From: Candidatus Dependentiae bacterium
GTDB lineage: Bacteria; Babelota; Babeliae; Babelales; RVW-14
NCBI GenBank assembly: GCA_018266175.1
Contig: JAFEAY010000028.1
Coordinates: 57,716 to 121,715 of the forward strand
Reading direction: 5' to 3'
Length of the DNA stretch: 64,000 nt
A program made the translations under genes and the position numbers. This document shows positions 51,949 to 60,480 of the stretch, one piece after another. How positions within the stretch are numbered: the stretch's first letter is position 1; every line of letters begins with the position of its first letter. Below the pieces are notes generated by a model. It was not told where the DNA came from. It did not search any database and was given only the letters and a program-made list of their open reading frames with translations.

Positions 51949-51977
51949 CACTCAAAAACAGTAAATAAGTAAGATAC

Positions 51978-52020
51978 AATGAGGGGGTGGTGCATGACGC
52001 ATCGCTCCCTCATTTCTTTT
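51978..52020 (+). terminator. Intrinsic terminator after the 50341 gene
   Basis: AATGAGGG (51978-51985) pairs with CCCTCATT (52007-52014), followed by TCTTTT. The loop of about 21 nt contains the inner self-complementary GCATGACGCAT region. Confidence 0.65.
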
Positions 52021-52032
52021 GCAATAAACTGG

Positions 52033-52061
52033 TCGACAAATTGACGAGCTCCAGGTAGATT
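52033..52061 (+). promoter_or_regulatory. Promoter of the yebC-yicC operon
   Basis: TCGACA (52033-52038), 17 bp, TAGATT (52056-52061). Leader about 58 nt to ATG 52127. Confidence 0.5.
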
Positions 52062-52126
52062 AGAAGCGGTGTTTTGCATTAAATCAATGAGCAAGACGTG
52101 CATATGATTTACCTGAGGAGCTCGAC

Positions 52127-52843
52127 ATGGCCGGACATTCTAAATGGAAAACGATAAAAAATAAAAAAGAGAAACAAGATTCCAAGCGTGGTAAAATCTT
52201 TACCAAGCTTGTTCGCGAAATTATGGTTGCTGCTAAAGAGGGCGGCGGAGACCCAGCTGGAAATGCCCGGCTTCGCATTGTTCTTGAAAATGCAAAAGCC
52301 ATGAATATGCCTCAAGACAATATTACCCGCGCTATAAAAAAAGGTTGCGGTGAGCTTGAAGGCGTTAACTACGAATCTTTTACCTACGAAGGCTATGGTC
52401 CTCATAGCACTGCTGTTATGATTGAAACACTCAGTGATAATAAAAATCGTACAGTTTCTGATCTGCGTCATCTTTTTTCAAAGTCCGGTGGTAACTTAGC
52501 TGAAAGTGGCACCGTTTCTTGGATGTTCGAGCACAAAGGTGTTATTCGTGCTGAAAGCAAGCTTTCTGAAGATGACCTTCTGGAAAAATTTCTTGATTAT
52601 AATGTTGATGATATATCACTGGATGATGGTACCGTTACCATTACGTGCCCTTCACAAGATTTTGATAAAATCAAAAAAGCCGCAGCAAGTATGGGCATAA
52701 AGCCCGAATCAGCAGGCATTGAATGGGTACCTAAAAATCCAATGGCACTTGAAGATAAAGATCAAGAAGAGAGTGTTATGAACTTTCTTGATAAGCTTGA
52801 AGATCTGGATGACGTTCAGAATGTTTACGCAAATATTGAGTAA
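52127..52843 (+). CDS. yebC: YebC/PmpR (TACO1) family protein
   Basis: 238 residues with GAGGAG before ATG. The opening MAGHSKWKTIKNKKEKQDSK and the core AGNARLRIVLENAKAMNMPQ, YEGYGPHSTAVMIETLSDN and GGNLAESGTVSWMF are diagnostic. The family was annotated as transcriptional regulators; recent work links YebC proteins to relief of ribosome stalling on proline or similar stretches, as for mitochondrial TACO1. Cytosolic. First gene of a likely operon with yicC (19 bp) and the GT9 gene (9 bp). Confidence 0.97.
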   Translation: MAGHSKWKTIKNKKEKQDSKRGKIFTKLVREIMVAAKEGGGDPAGNARLRIVLENAKAMNMPQDNITRAIKKGCGELEGVNYESFTYEGYGPHSTAVMIETLSDNKNRTVSDLRHLFSKSGGNLAESGTVSWMFEHKGVIRAESKLSEDDLLEKFLDYNVDDISLDDGTVTITCPSQDFDKIKKAAASMGIKPESAGIEWVPKNPMALEDKDQEESVMNFLDKLEDLDDVQNVYANIE

Positions 52844-52862
52844 ATAAAATCAAGGAGAGCTT

Positions 52863-53753
52863 GTGCTTTTAAGTATGACCGGTTTTAGTACGGTAACCAC
52901 CATGATCGATTTAAAGAGCGCAGGTCGCGTTTCTTTGGCCATAGAAGTCAAAGCGGTTAACTCTCGTTTTTTTGAATCAGTGTGCAAACTTCCAAGTCTG
53001 CTCAGCGCGCTTGAGGTGAGCATCAATAGCATCTTGCAGCGTTCATTACTGCGTGGTCGTGTTTATTTGACCATTCGCCTTGGGCGGGAAAATGAAGCTT
53101 TTGAGTCAATTGCTTTGAGTGAACGCGCGTTACAAGGTTATGTTGCTGCAGCACAGGCCATCAAGGAAAAATTTGGAGTTCAAGGTGAACTAACCCTTCA
53201 CGATTTGATGCAATTACCAAATGTTTTTGTTGCTGAACGGAGCGAACTGAGCTCAGAAGAAGAAACTGTAGTTCTTGACTTGATTAAGCAAGCAGCAGAA
53301 AAACTTAATGCAACTCGCCGCGAAGAGGGTAACACCTTGCAGCAAGATATTGATATGCGCTTGTTGCTTTGTTCAAAAAAAGTTGAAGAGATTAAGGCCG
53401 GCTTTGAACTGCTGATGGTTGAACAAAAAAAGCTTATTGTTCAGTACCTTGAGCCTGCACAAAATGGTGATGAGCAAGCAAAAGCGAATCTTGAAAGTGC
53501 TTACTCGGTTTTGAATAAAATTGATATTAATGAAGAAGTGACGCGATTTAAGAGCCACTTAAGCAGTGTTCAAGCATTTTTGAATTTACAGCAAACTGAA
53601 AAAGGTAAGCGCCTAGACTTTATCTTGCAAGAGCTCATGCGTGAAGTAAACACCATGATGGCTAAGTGCTCAAACTATCAGATTAGTTCTGCTGCAGTTG
53701 ACATTAAAGTTGAGCTTGAGAAAATTCGAGAACAAATTCAAAACATTGTGTAA
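52863..53753 (+). CDS. yicC: YicC-family endoribonuclease
   Basis: 296 residues starting at GTG 52863 (AGGAG 7 nt upstream); ATG 52875 is the alternative. The N-terminus LLSMTGFS, the core EVKAVNSRFFESVCKLP and LRGRVYLTIRLGRENE, and the C-terminus GKRLDFILQELMREVNTM with the usual NYQISSAAVDIKVELEKIREQIQNI are complete. The family are hexameric RNases in E. coli and B. subtilis. It is often next to gmk, which is absent here. Second gene of the yebC operon. Confidence 0.95.
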   Translation: MLLSMTGFSTVTTMIDLKSAGRVSLAIEVKAVNSRFFESVCKLPSLLSALEVSINSILQRSLLRGRVYLTIRLGRENEAFESIALSERALQGYVAAAQAIKEKFGVQGELTLHDLMQLPNVFVAERSELSSEEETVVLDLIKQAAEKLNATRREEGNTLQQDIDMRLLLCSKKVEEIKAGFELLMVEQKKLIVQYLEPAQNGDEQAKANLESAYSVLNKIDINEEVTRFKSHLSSVQAFLNLQQTEKGKRLDFILQELMREVNTMMAKCSNYQISSAAVDIKVELEKIREQIQNIV

Positions 53754-53762
53754 AGTTTTTTT

Positions 53763-54902
53763 ATGACCAATCAGCTGGTTTCATGTGAGCTTCTTAAAAA
53801 AGCCCAAAAAATTCTTTTCATCATTCCACGGTCAATAAGCCACTTTACTTATTTATATGGCTATTTTGTGGCATTTGCAAAAGAATATCCGCATTTAAAA
53901 ATTGATCTTTGGATTGATGAGCGGAATAAAACGCGGTGCTTTTGGAAATGGAAAAAGCTGAAGCGTTACGGTTTGTATGATTGGACACAAGAGTCTGCCT
54001 ACTTTAATAAAGTTTATACACAAACTTATTCGCCATCGCTTTTCAAACAATCTCTTGCTCAAGCTCAAAGTCAAGCCTATGAAGTAGTGGTTTCACTTGA
54101 TCGCAGTCGTTGTCTGTATTCAGCTCGGTTGACACGCCGTATATCACCAAATGGCTTTATCGCTGCGGTTGGCAAGCCACCTAAGTGGTATAATTTTTTA
54201 ACGCGTTGGCATGCCAGCAAACTCAACGTCTTACTTGATACAACAAAGTATTCTGATAAAGGCCATATCTTTGATCAATATGCTCGATGGTTTGAAGAGC
54301 TTTTTGGTCTTACCATTATTTTTGACGAGAGAAATTTATTTATCGATATTCCTCGTCGATGGATTAGTTTTGCAAAACTCCGTTTTTTAAAATGGGGCTT
54401 GGATAAGAAATCTAGAAATTTTGGAAAAGTTTTCTTTATCAATTTGTTTGGACCATCAGAGCAACAAAGTTGGCCACTTGAGAAAGCGTTGGAAATGATG
54501 AATGCCCTTAAGCGCTCAGAACTTGGAGCAGATGTAAATTTTATAGTGAATGTTCAGTCTGCGCAGCTGCAACAAGTCCGAAAATTTTTTGATCGTTATT
54601 CCTTTAACGATATGATTATCTTTTCTCCAAGTGATAATTTTTTTCAACTTCCCGCTATTATTGTCCAGTGCGATTTGGTTATCTCTGTTCAAACATCGGT
54701 TCTTCATCTGGCTCGGGCACTTAAGATTCCTACTATAGCACTTGTGAATCATCTTGAATCTGAAATGATTCCCCGTGATTTACATGATTGGCAAATTTTA
54801 TTATCCGACAATAAAAATAAAGGAATGAGCAGTATTTCTTCGCAACAAGTTATCCAGGCTATTCAGTCCTCCTCTCGTTTTAGTACAGAAAAAACGTATT
54901 AA
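53763..54902 (+). CDS. GT9-type (heptosyltransferase-like) glycosyltransferase
   Basis: 379 residues, 9 bp after yicC. The N-terminal start KKAQKILFIIPRSISHFTYLYG replaces the usual RxSxxGDxxxxxP. The C-terminal donor site DLVISVQTSVLHLARALKIPTIAL is a clear GT9 pattern (usual VxxDTGxxHLAxAL), with Val-Gln in place of the Asp. It therefore keeps the GT9 fold but has lost the usual catalytic-site residues. It could transfer a different sugar or be inactive. The role is probably in LPS or glycan assembly together with the 28491 enzyme. Confidence 0.75.
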   Translation: MTNQLVSCELLKKAQKILFIIPRSISHFTYLYGYFVAFAKEYPHLKIDLWIDERNKTRCFWKWKKLKRYGLYDWTQESAYFNKVYTQTYSPSLFKQSLAQAQSQAYEVVVSLDRSRCLYSARLTRRISPNGFIAAVGKPPKWYNFLTRWHASKLNVLLDTTKYSDKGHIFDQYARWFEELFGLTIIFDERNLFIDIPRRWISFAKLRFLKWGLDKKSRNFGKVFFINLFGPSEQQSWPLEKALEMMNALKRSELGADVNFIVNVQSAQLQQVRKFFDRYSFNDMIIFSPSDNFFQLPAIIVQCDLVISVQTSVLHLARALKIPTIALVNHLESEMIPRDLHDWQILLSDNKNKGMSSISSQQVIQAIQSSSRFSTEKTY

Positions 54903-54959
54903 ATACTTTATTTTTTTGCCTTCTCTCAAATAGATTTACAGGAAACCATTTTCTATTAT

Positions 54960-54988
54960 TTGAGTAAATAGATTATTCGTAAGATAAT
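54960..54988 (+). promoter_or_regulatory. Promoter of the 55013 gene pair
   Basis: TTGAGT (54960-54965), 17 bp, GATAAT (54983-54988, five of six consensus bases). The ribosome site AAAAGGGGAG follows. Confidence 0.6.
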
Positions 54989-55012
54989 ATTTTTCAAAAG
55001 GGGAGTTTTTCT

Positions 55013-55690
55013 ATGCGTCAATATTTAGTCATTGCAACATTATTATTTGGAATAAGCGTAGGTGCTTTGTTGCCTGATATTGTTCAAGTACTTGATAAGC
55101 GATCAGGCAAAACTGTTGTTTTTTCAGATGAATTTACGGAGCAAGATTTTGAGTGTGCAACTAATTTCTTGATTGATGGCCATATTCGTGAATATCATCG
55201 AGAAGAAATTACGATTCCCGGCGGTGTCTACAAGCATATTAATCAAGAACGCTGGAACTCATATTTTCAAAAATATTTTGTAGAAAAAAACCCGTACCAA
55301 GCTCACCTCATTGTTGCTCGCGTTGATGATCAAATTGTTGGAATGTGTGCATATTACTATGTCCACATCCTTTCTCAAGAGCTAGCAGTGCCTACCTATG
55401 TGCCGACGTTATCGGTCTTGGGGATCTTTTCTGAATGCGAAACATACAGGCCAAGAACATTTATGAAAGGGTATAGAGAGCTTGCCCTTAAGAAATATCC
55501 TGGTGCAAGGTACTGGCTTGGTGGTGCACGTAAAAATGCCCTATTATTTCATGAAGCATATCGACAAGCTGGCTTTAAAGAGACAGCTGATCACCGTCTA
55601 CACTTAGATGAGAGGCAATGTAAAAAGGATCAAGGTTTTATTCGTCGCATACAAAAGTGTGCAAAAGCTCATGCTATGGATATTCAGTAG
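55013..55690 (+). CDS. Exported GNAT-like protein (copy A)
   Basis: 225 residues. Signal peptide (YLVIATLLFGISVGALLP). The mature part has the GNAT-like strand HLIVARVDDQIVGMCAYYYV near residue 100 and a LFHEAYRQAGFKETADHRLHL segment near 185 that matches motif B (xxxYxxxGF). Motif A (R-x-x-G-x-G/A) is not obvious in RPRTFMKGYRELAL, so acetyl-CoA binding is uncertain. The opening VLDKRSGKTVVFSDE resembles FTEQKTGHTLSIDQG in the next gene: tandem paralogues 31 bp apart. Confidence 0.7.
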   Translation: MRQYLVIATLLFGISVGALLPDIVQVLDKRSGKTVVFSDEFTEQDFECATNFLIDGHIREYHREEITIPGGVYKHINQERWNSYFQKYFVEKNPYQAHLIVARVDDQIVGMCAYYYVHILSQELAVPTYVPTLSVLGIFSECETYRPRTFMKGYRELALKKYPGARYWLGGARKNALLFHEAYRQAGFKETADHRLHLDERQCKKDQGFIRRIQKCAKAHAMDIQ

Positions 55691-55721
55691 TTTCATTATT
55701 TTTTTTAAAAAAGGAGAGCGT

Positions 55722-56396
55722 ATGAAGAGATCTGGATTAGTGATAGCAGGTATTTTAATTTTGGGTGTTGGGTTTGTACAGGCATCACTTTTTGAATTTA
55801 CCGAACAAAAAACAGGGCATACATTATCTATTGATCAGGGATCAGTAGCTGAGTTTGCTTATGCAAAAATGTTTGCGTTGAATTTTTTTAAAGATAGTTA
55901 TAGCCAAATACCCCAAAATCAACGAGAATTTGAAACGGTTGAAGAGTTTATAAATCAAAAGTTTTCAGACCATGATTCACATATTTTCGAAAAAAATAAG
56001 TATTCATTTTTTATTGTAAGAGATGGTGATGCTTTGATTGGGTATACCATTTTTGACGTGATTGATGATGCTGTTTACAGCATTGAAACTCAGGCAGATT
56101 TTATGACCTATAGCTGCACCAGTTTGATGGCTGCACTTGCTCAATTTATTAAAGAAGTTTTTGCGCCTCAATCAATATATTTTATACAAGCTGCTCGAAC
56201 GGCTGTTCCTTTGTACGGACAAATTTTGGAGATGTGTGGTTCTGTGAAATGCGATACATTGCATCCCAGTCTTGCTAATCCGGCTGAATATTACGGTCAA
56301 GAGAATAGAAAAAATGTTTCGCAATATTATCAGGCATACAAATTGAAATTGCCGGAAAATAATGACGTTGATACAAATCTTGATGAAGTAGATTGA
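55722..56396 (+). CDS. Exported GNAT-like protein (copy B)
   Basis: 224 residues from ATG 55722 (AAAGGAG upstream; the longer frame from 55608 overlaps the previous gene). Signal peptide (LVIAGILILGVGFVQAS). The central FFIVRDGDALIGYTIFDVID matches the GNAT strand pair. The following VPLYGQILEMCGSV segment is a motif-B-like helix, but motif A is missing. It ends with an acidic DVDTNLDEVD. Probably a degenerate or specialised relative of copy A. Confidence 0.65.
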   Translation: MKRSGLVIAGILILGVGFVQASLFEFTEQKTGHTLSIDQGSVAEFAYAKMFALNFFKDSYSQIPQNQREFETVEEFINQKFSDHDSHIFEKNKYSFFIVRDGDALIGYTIFDVIDDAVYSIETQADFMTYSCTSLMAALAQFIKEVFAPQSIYFIQAARTAVPLYGQILEMCGSVKCDTLHPSLANPAEYYGQENRKNVSQYYQAYKLKLPENNDVDTNLDEVD

Positions 56397-56413
56397 GTAA
56401 AAAATAAACTCGC

Positions 56414-56441
56414 GATGGTGGCAACTCCAAGTGCCACCATC
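56414..56441. terminator. Bidirectional terminator overlapping a stop codon
   Basis: GATGGTGGCA (56414-56423) and TGCCACCATC (56432-56441), perfect 10-bp stem, 8-nt loop. On the + strand CACTTTT follows. The right arm contains part of the stop codon of the convergent 56440 gene. Confidence 0.8.
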
Positions 56442-57699
56442 ACTTTTCGAGTACTTCTTGAAAAAGAGCTTCAAGCTGTTCAAACTTGGTTTGATTTAAA
56501 AAATGAGCTGATATATTCTCATAAGATCGTTGCCCCATTTGTTTTGTAAGCTCAGGATTCTTAATTAAAAGTTCAAGTTTTGTAACCAAATCATCACAAT
56601 CATTATTCTTAAATAAAAATCCTGTTTCACCATTAATAACTGTATCTTCTGCTCCTGTCTGAAACGCACCAACTGCCGGTTTTTTCATAAGTCCTGCTTC
56701 AAGGTAAACAATGCCAAATGCTTCCCAATTTGAGGTCAGTACAAAAATATCTGAGTGATACAAAATTTCAGGAATCTCTTGGGAAAAGCCAACAAAGTGT
56801 ACGCAGTGGTCAATTTTAAGTTCTTTGCTCATTGCTTCAAGCTTTGCTTTGCCAGCTCCCTGTCCAACTGCAATCACTTGTACAGGAATATTTTTTTGAA
56901 CTAACTGTGCAACTGCGCGCAATAAAAGTGGATAGTTTTTATAATCAAAGCGTGGCGAGGTGTTTGCAACCATACACAGAATTGGTGCGTTAGTAATATC
57001 AATATCAAAGCGTGCTTTAAAAAAATCTTTTTTATCAAGAATTGTGGGCGTAAAATTTAAGAATGGTTCTTGTTTAAAAAATGGTGGAATGAAGACAACA
57101 TTTTTTGTGGTGTAGTTTTGTTTGGTAATTATATATTCAAGATTGTTCTTGATGGCATTGCTTACCGCAACAACTCCATCAAGGTTGTTTAATGTTTGAA
57201 TATTGTTGAGCGGGCTGCGTAAGTGTCGAAAAAATATGATTTTGGCTTTGTGGAAATCAGCAATTTGTTGTGTTGCGCCAACTTCTCGTTCAGTGTTGCA
57301 TTGAATAATATCAAAGTGATGATGTTCAAAAATGTTTTCCAGTTGGTATCCCAGAATAAATCGAAAGAGAATTGGTATCGATTTTACCAGCGATACTCGT
57401 GTTGTGGCATAGGGCAATTTGAGACGATCAAGCTCTGCGCGCATAGGGGAGTTTTCTTGGATTACCATGAGGCTTGTATAGCCGTTTGATTGCAACATTT
57501 TGTAGAGCGTGAGGCTGTGATTTTCTCCCCCGCCAAAGCCGCTTACAATGTGTAAGTGAAGGATAGATGGTTTTTGAGAGCTCTTCTCTTGAAAATTTTC
57601 ATCGATATTACAGAAGGCAACATCGTGAGCTAGCCACATCAAAAATGCAGTGCAACAGGAAATAAGTAATAAAAAAATAATGGTGATAGTGAGTTTCAT
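56440..57699 (-). CDS. Membrane-anchored GT4 glycosyltransferase (copy 1)
   Basis: 419 residues. An N-terminal hydrophobic stretch (ITIIFLLLISCCTAFLMWLA) is followed by a GT-B fold: acceptor side ILHLHIVSGFGGGENHSLTLY near residue 45 and donor side with NWEAFGIVYLEAGLMKKPAVG near 323 (E-x7-E motif intact). Sequence GRxGxL-like NGETGFLF near 355. It transfers a sugar from a nucleotide sugar with retention. Its ATG overlaps the stop of the 57696 gene (ATGA), so the two are co-translated. The anchor would place the enzyme outside unless the topology is N-in. Confidence 0.85.
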   Translation of the reverse strand: MKLTITIIFLLLISCCTAFLMWLAHDVAFCNIDENFQEKSSQKPSILHLHIVSGFGGGENHSLTLYKMLQSNGYTSLMVIQENSPMRAELDRLKLPYATTRVSLVKSIPILFRFILGYQLENIFEHHHFDIIQCNTEREVGATQQIADFHKAKIIFFRHLRSPLNNIQTLNNLDGVVAVSNAIKNNLEYIITKQNYTTKNVVFIPPFFKQEPFLNFTPTILDKKDFFKARFDIDITNAPILCMVANTSPRFDYKNYPLLLRAVAQLVQKNIPVQVIAVGQGAGKAKLEAMSKELKIDHCVHFVGFSQEIPEILYHSDIFVLTSNWEAFGIVYLEAGLMKKPAVGAFQTGAEDTVINGETGFLFKNNDCDDLVTKLELLIKNPELTKQMGQRSYENISAHFLNQTKFEQLEALFQEVLEK

Positions 57700-59012
57700 T
57701 TTTGTTTTTCTTTCATGACATCGTGATAAAATTTAATGAGCTCTTGTACGTGCACATCTTCTAAAAAGGTAAAGTTTGTTTTTCCAAAATCCTTTTTCCC
57801 TGTTGCAAAATCAAATGCATTCTTCCCCATTTCTTGGCATAAGATTGGGTGATCAATCAAAAACTCAAGAGCATCGGCGAGGCTATCAACGTTGTCATTT
57901 TCAAAAAGAAGACCTGTTTTTTGGTGAGCAATGGTATAGTCTGCTCCTGTTCCAGCTGCTCCAACAGATGCTTTTTTCATAAGTCCTGCTTCTATATGAA
58001 CAGCGCCAAAAGCTTCACCTTTTGAAGAAAGGACATGAAAGTCTGAGTAGTGTAAAATGTCTTGTGTATTTGTACAAAAACCTAAGAAATGAACATGCTT
58101 TTCAAGATTGAGTTCTTTTACCAATTTTTTATGCCAAGCAAGCGCGGGGCCACTCCCTGCAAAAAGGAGATTGATAGGCTTATTTTTTTTGTGAACAAGC
58201 TCGGCTAGAGCTTTAATGAGGAGTGCATGATTTTTCCGGTAACGATTAAAAAAATATGATTGTGATCGATAAAATTGAGCAAGCATGCATATGACAGGAG
58301 CATCGGTTAAGTTAGTATCAAAATATTTTTTAAAATATTCATGACGAGATTGGGATGATGGTTGATGCCCAAGAAATTTTTCTTTATCGACCAGAACAAA
58401 GAGATGCTTAAAGTGCTTTATTCCTAAATCATGTTTTTTATCTTGTTCTCTCATAAAATTGAGGGCATCCAGATTAACCGCAAGCACGCCATTAAGACCC
58501 CTGATTTTTCTCGCAGGAACGTTGCCTTCCATATGATACATAAAGACAGTTTTTGTTGCTAGTCCACGTGTGGCTGCGATTGAGTAATCGGCGTCATGTT
58601 TCGCATGAGTGTGGACAATATCAATATCGTGTTGCTTACAAATCCATCGCAGTTGATTTAGAACATTTTGGCGTAAGAAAATGCTGCTTCTTACCGTGTT
58701 AAGAGCAAAATGAGGAATTTTTTCTTCAATAAGTTTTTTTTGGAAAGGAGTGCCTTTGCACACAACCATGAGCTGGTTAAATTGGTGTTTCATGATGAGT
58801 TTTTGCAATGTTATTTGATAGGTTTCTACACATCCAATAGTTGAGTATGACGAAAAATGAAGAACGCGAGGATGTTGCTCTGGGCTTGGGAAGCAAGAAG
58901 TCTGTGAATCAAAGCTTATAAATTCTGGATATGAAGATGTCTTATAAGAAATAACGGATAAGAGGATGAGCGATGCTGTTAAGCAAGAAGCAAGCATGGT
59001 AAAAAGTTTCAT
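57696..59012 (-). CDS. Membrane-targeted GT4 glycosyltransferase (copy 2)
   Basis: 438 residues; GAGGTG before ATG 59012. N-terminal hydrophobic signal (LASCLTASLILLSVIS). The acceptor loop is TIGCVETYQITLQKL near residue 58 (the Gly-Gly of the other copies is changed to Gly-Cys). The donor motif GEAFGAVHIEAGLMKKASVG near 333 keeps E-x7-E. The C-terminus has DFGKTNFTFLED, similar to copy 3 (DFKKTNIHFLTE), so copies 2 and 3 are close. A LCQEMGKNAFDFATG helix closes the fold. Confidence 0.85.
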   Translation of the reverse strand: MKLFTMLASCLTASLILLSVISYKTSSYPEFISFDSQTSCFPSPEQHPRVLHFSSYSTIGCVETYQITLQKLIMKHQFNQLMVVCKGTPFQKKLIEEKIPHFALNTVRSSIFLRQNVLNQLRWICKQHDIDIVHTHAKHDADYSIAATRGLATKTVFMYHMEGNVPARKIRGLNGVLAVNLDALNFMREQDKKHDLGIKHFKHLFVLVDKEKFLGHQPSSQSRHEYFKKYFDTNLTDAPVICMLAQFYRSQSYFFNRYRKNHALLIKALAELVHKKNKPINLLFAGSGPALAWHKKLVKELNLEKHVHFLGFCTNTQDILHYSDFHVLSSKGEAFGAVHIEAGLMKKASVGAAGTGADYTIAHQKTGLLFENDNVDSLADALEFLIDHPILCQEMGKNAFDFATGKKDFGKTNFTFLEDVHVQELIKFYHDVMKEKQK

Positions 59013-59112
59013 GACACCTCAATGGTTTAAAAAAATATTTGAAGAGAAGGTAAAAGTGTAACCATTTCTTCCATTTTTGAAAGGAGGTGCATAAAGCTAT
59101 CAAAAATAATCT

Positions 59113-60450
59113 TTAAAGTTTGTTTTTGATTATTTTCTTATAAAAAATTTTTAAACGCTTAAATTTTTCTTCAGTAAGAAAGTGTATGTTCGTTTTTTTA
59201 AAATCCTTTGACTCTGTTACAAAGTTGAATGCATTATTTCCCATAATTTTAGATTGCCCAGGATTATCGATTAAAAATTCAATCTTATTGGTGAGATCTT
59301 CAATATCATTATTCTTAAAAACAAAACCAGTTTGTCCATGAAGAATGATATATTCAGCACCTGTGCCAGAAGCTCCAAGAGATGGTTTTTTATGAAGCCC
59401 AGCTTCAATGTGAGCTATGCCAAAAGACTCTTCTCTTGAAGCGAGCACATGGATATTTATATGGTGAAGAATATTACAGGTATTATGTCTAAATCCTAAA
59501 AACGAAGCATAGTTTGTAAGTCCAAGCTCTTGAGTTAATTTTTCATGCCATGTTCTATTTGGTCCATCACCAACAAACAGAATATGGGCTTTTTTTTTGC
59601 GTTCATAAATAAGTTTATGGAGAGATCGGATCAGGAGTTCTTGGTTTTTTTGAAAAACGAATTCAGGGTTCGGCTTTTCAGCTGGTCCATAGAAATTTCC
59701 AACCATGCAAATAATGGGGAGGTTTGTATTGATATCTACGTTGCAATGTTCTTTAAAAAAGCTTTTTTTTGGAAGTTTTAAAGGCTTAAAATTTAGGCAT
59801 TTTTCTTCGTCAAAAAAAGGAAATAGATGCATAATTTCTTCAATACCAAGATTGCGTTCTGAATTTATTTTTTCTAATTGATTCATGATATCGATGTTAA
59901 CGGGTAGTACAGCGTTGAGATTTTTAAAGCACTCAAGAGAATAAAGATTTGGAGCATGAAACATCAGAATAACTTTTGTAGGAAGTTCTTTAGTTGCTTG
60001 ACGAGCAAGAAATGTATCTTCGGGAAGATTGCATTGAACGATATCAATTTGTAAATTTCTGCAGAGTTCACGAATTTGTTTGATAAAAATATGTCGATAT
60101 AACCTATAGTCGTCATACAACAATGCTTGATGTGCTTTGGTTGCATAGTGTGAAATTTTTTGATTATAAAGTGTTTCTTGAGCAAATGTATTGATTCCAA
60201 CAAGAATAACCGGGTCATATGCATTTTTAATAAGTTGCCTATGCAAAGCAAGTGTACTTACTTCTATGCCGCCTCGCCCTGCGAGTGTGCAAAGTGATAA
60301 GATACGTGGCTTTTTTGAATGAGTGTCTATTTTTACTGTTCTTGGAAAACTAAAATAGCTGAGCCTATTTGAGATGCGTGGCGTTGCACTTAAGACAATC
60401 GTTTGTATCATAAAAAGAGTAGCTGTTATCATCACAACATGATATTTCAT
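59113..60450 (-). CDS. Membrane-targeted GT4 glycosyltransferase (copy 3)
   Basis: 445 residues from ATG 60450 (GGGGGG 4-9 nt upstream). Signal-like N-terminus (VVMITATLFMIQTIVLSA). Acceptor loop AGRGGIEVSTLALHRQL near residue 57; donor motif EESFGIAHIEAGLHKKPSLG near 343 with intact E-x7-E; GTGAEYIILHGQTGFVF near 365. Shares IICMVGNFYGP...NPEFVFQKNQELL with copy 4 (ICNIGNFYGP...DETFVFEKNQEVL), so copies 3 and 4 are the closest pair in that region. The 100 bp between it and copy 2 hold no terminator-like hairpin. Confidence 0.85.
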   Translation of the reverse strand: MKYHVVMITATLFMIQTIVLSATPRISNRLSYFSFPRTVKIDTHSKKPRILSLCTLAGRGGIEVSTLALHRQLIKNAYDPVILVGINTFAQETLYNQKISHYATKAHQALLYDDYRLYRHIFIKQIRELCRNLQIDIVQCNLPEDTFLARQATKELPTKVILMFHAPNLYSLECFKNLNAVLPVNIDIMNQLEKINSERNLGIEEIMHLFPFFDEEKCLNFKPLKLPKKSFFKEHCNVDINTNLPIICMVGNFYGPAEKPNPEFVFQKNQELLIRSLHKLIYERKKKAHILFVGDGPNRTWHEKLTQELGLTNYASFLGFRHNTCNILHHINIHVLASREESFGIAHIEAGLHKKPSLGASGTGAEYIILHGQTGFVFKNNDIEDLTNKIEFLIDNPGQSKIMGNNAFNFVTESKDFKKTNIHFLTEEKFKRLKIFYKKIIKNKL

Positions 60451-60480
60451 TGGCCCCCCAATGGTTTTAATCATTCGATA

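Noticed and set aside
52109-52471. Minus-strand ORFs opposite yebC
   Set aside because: The + strand yebC frame is fully conserved in sequence pattern; the antisense frames are shadows.
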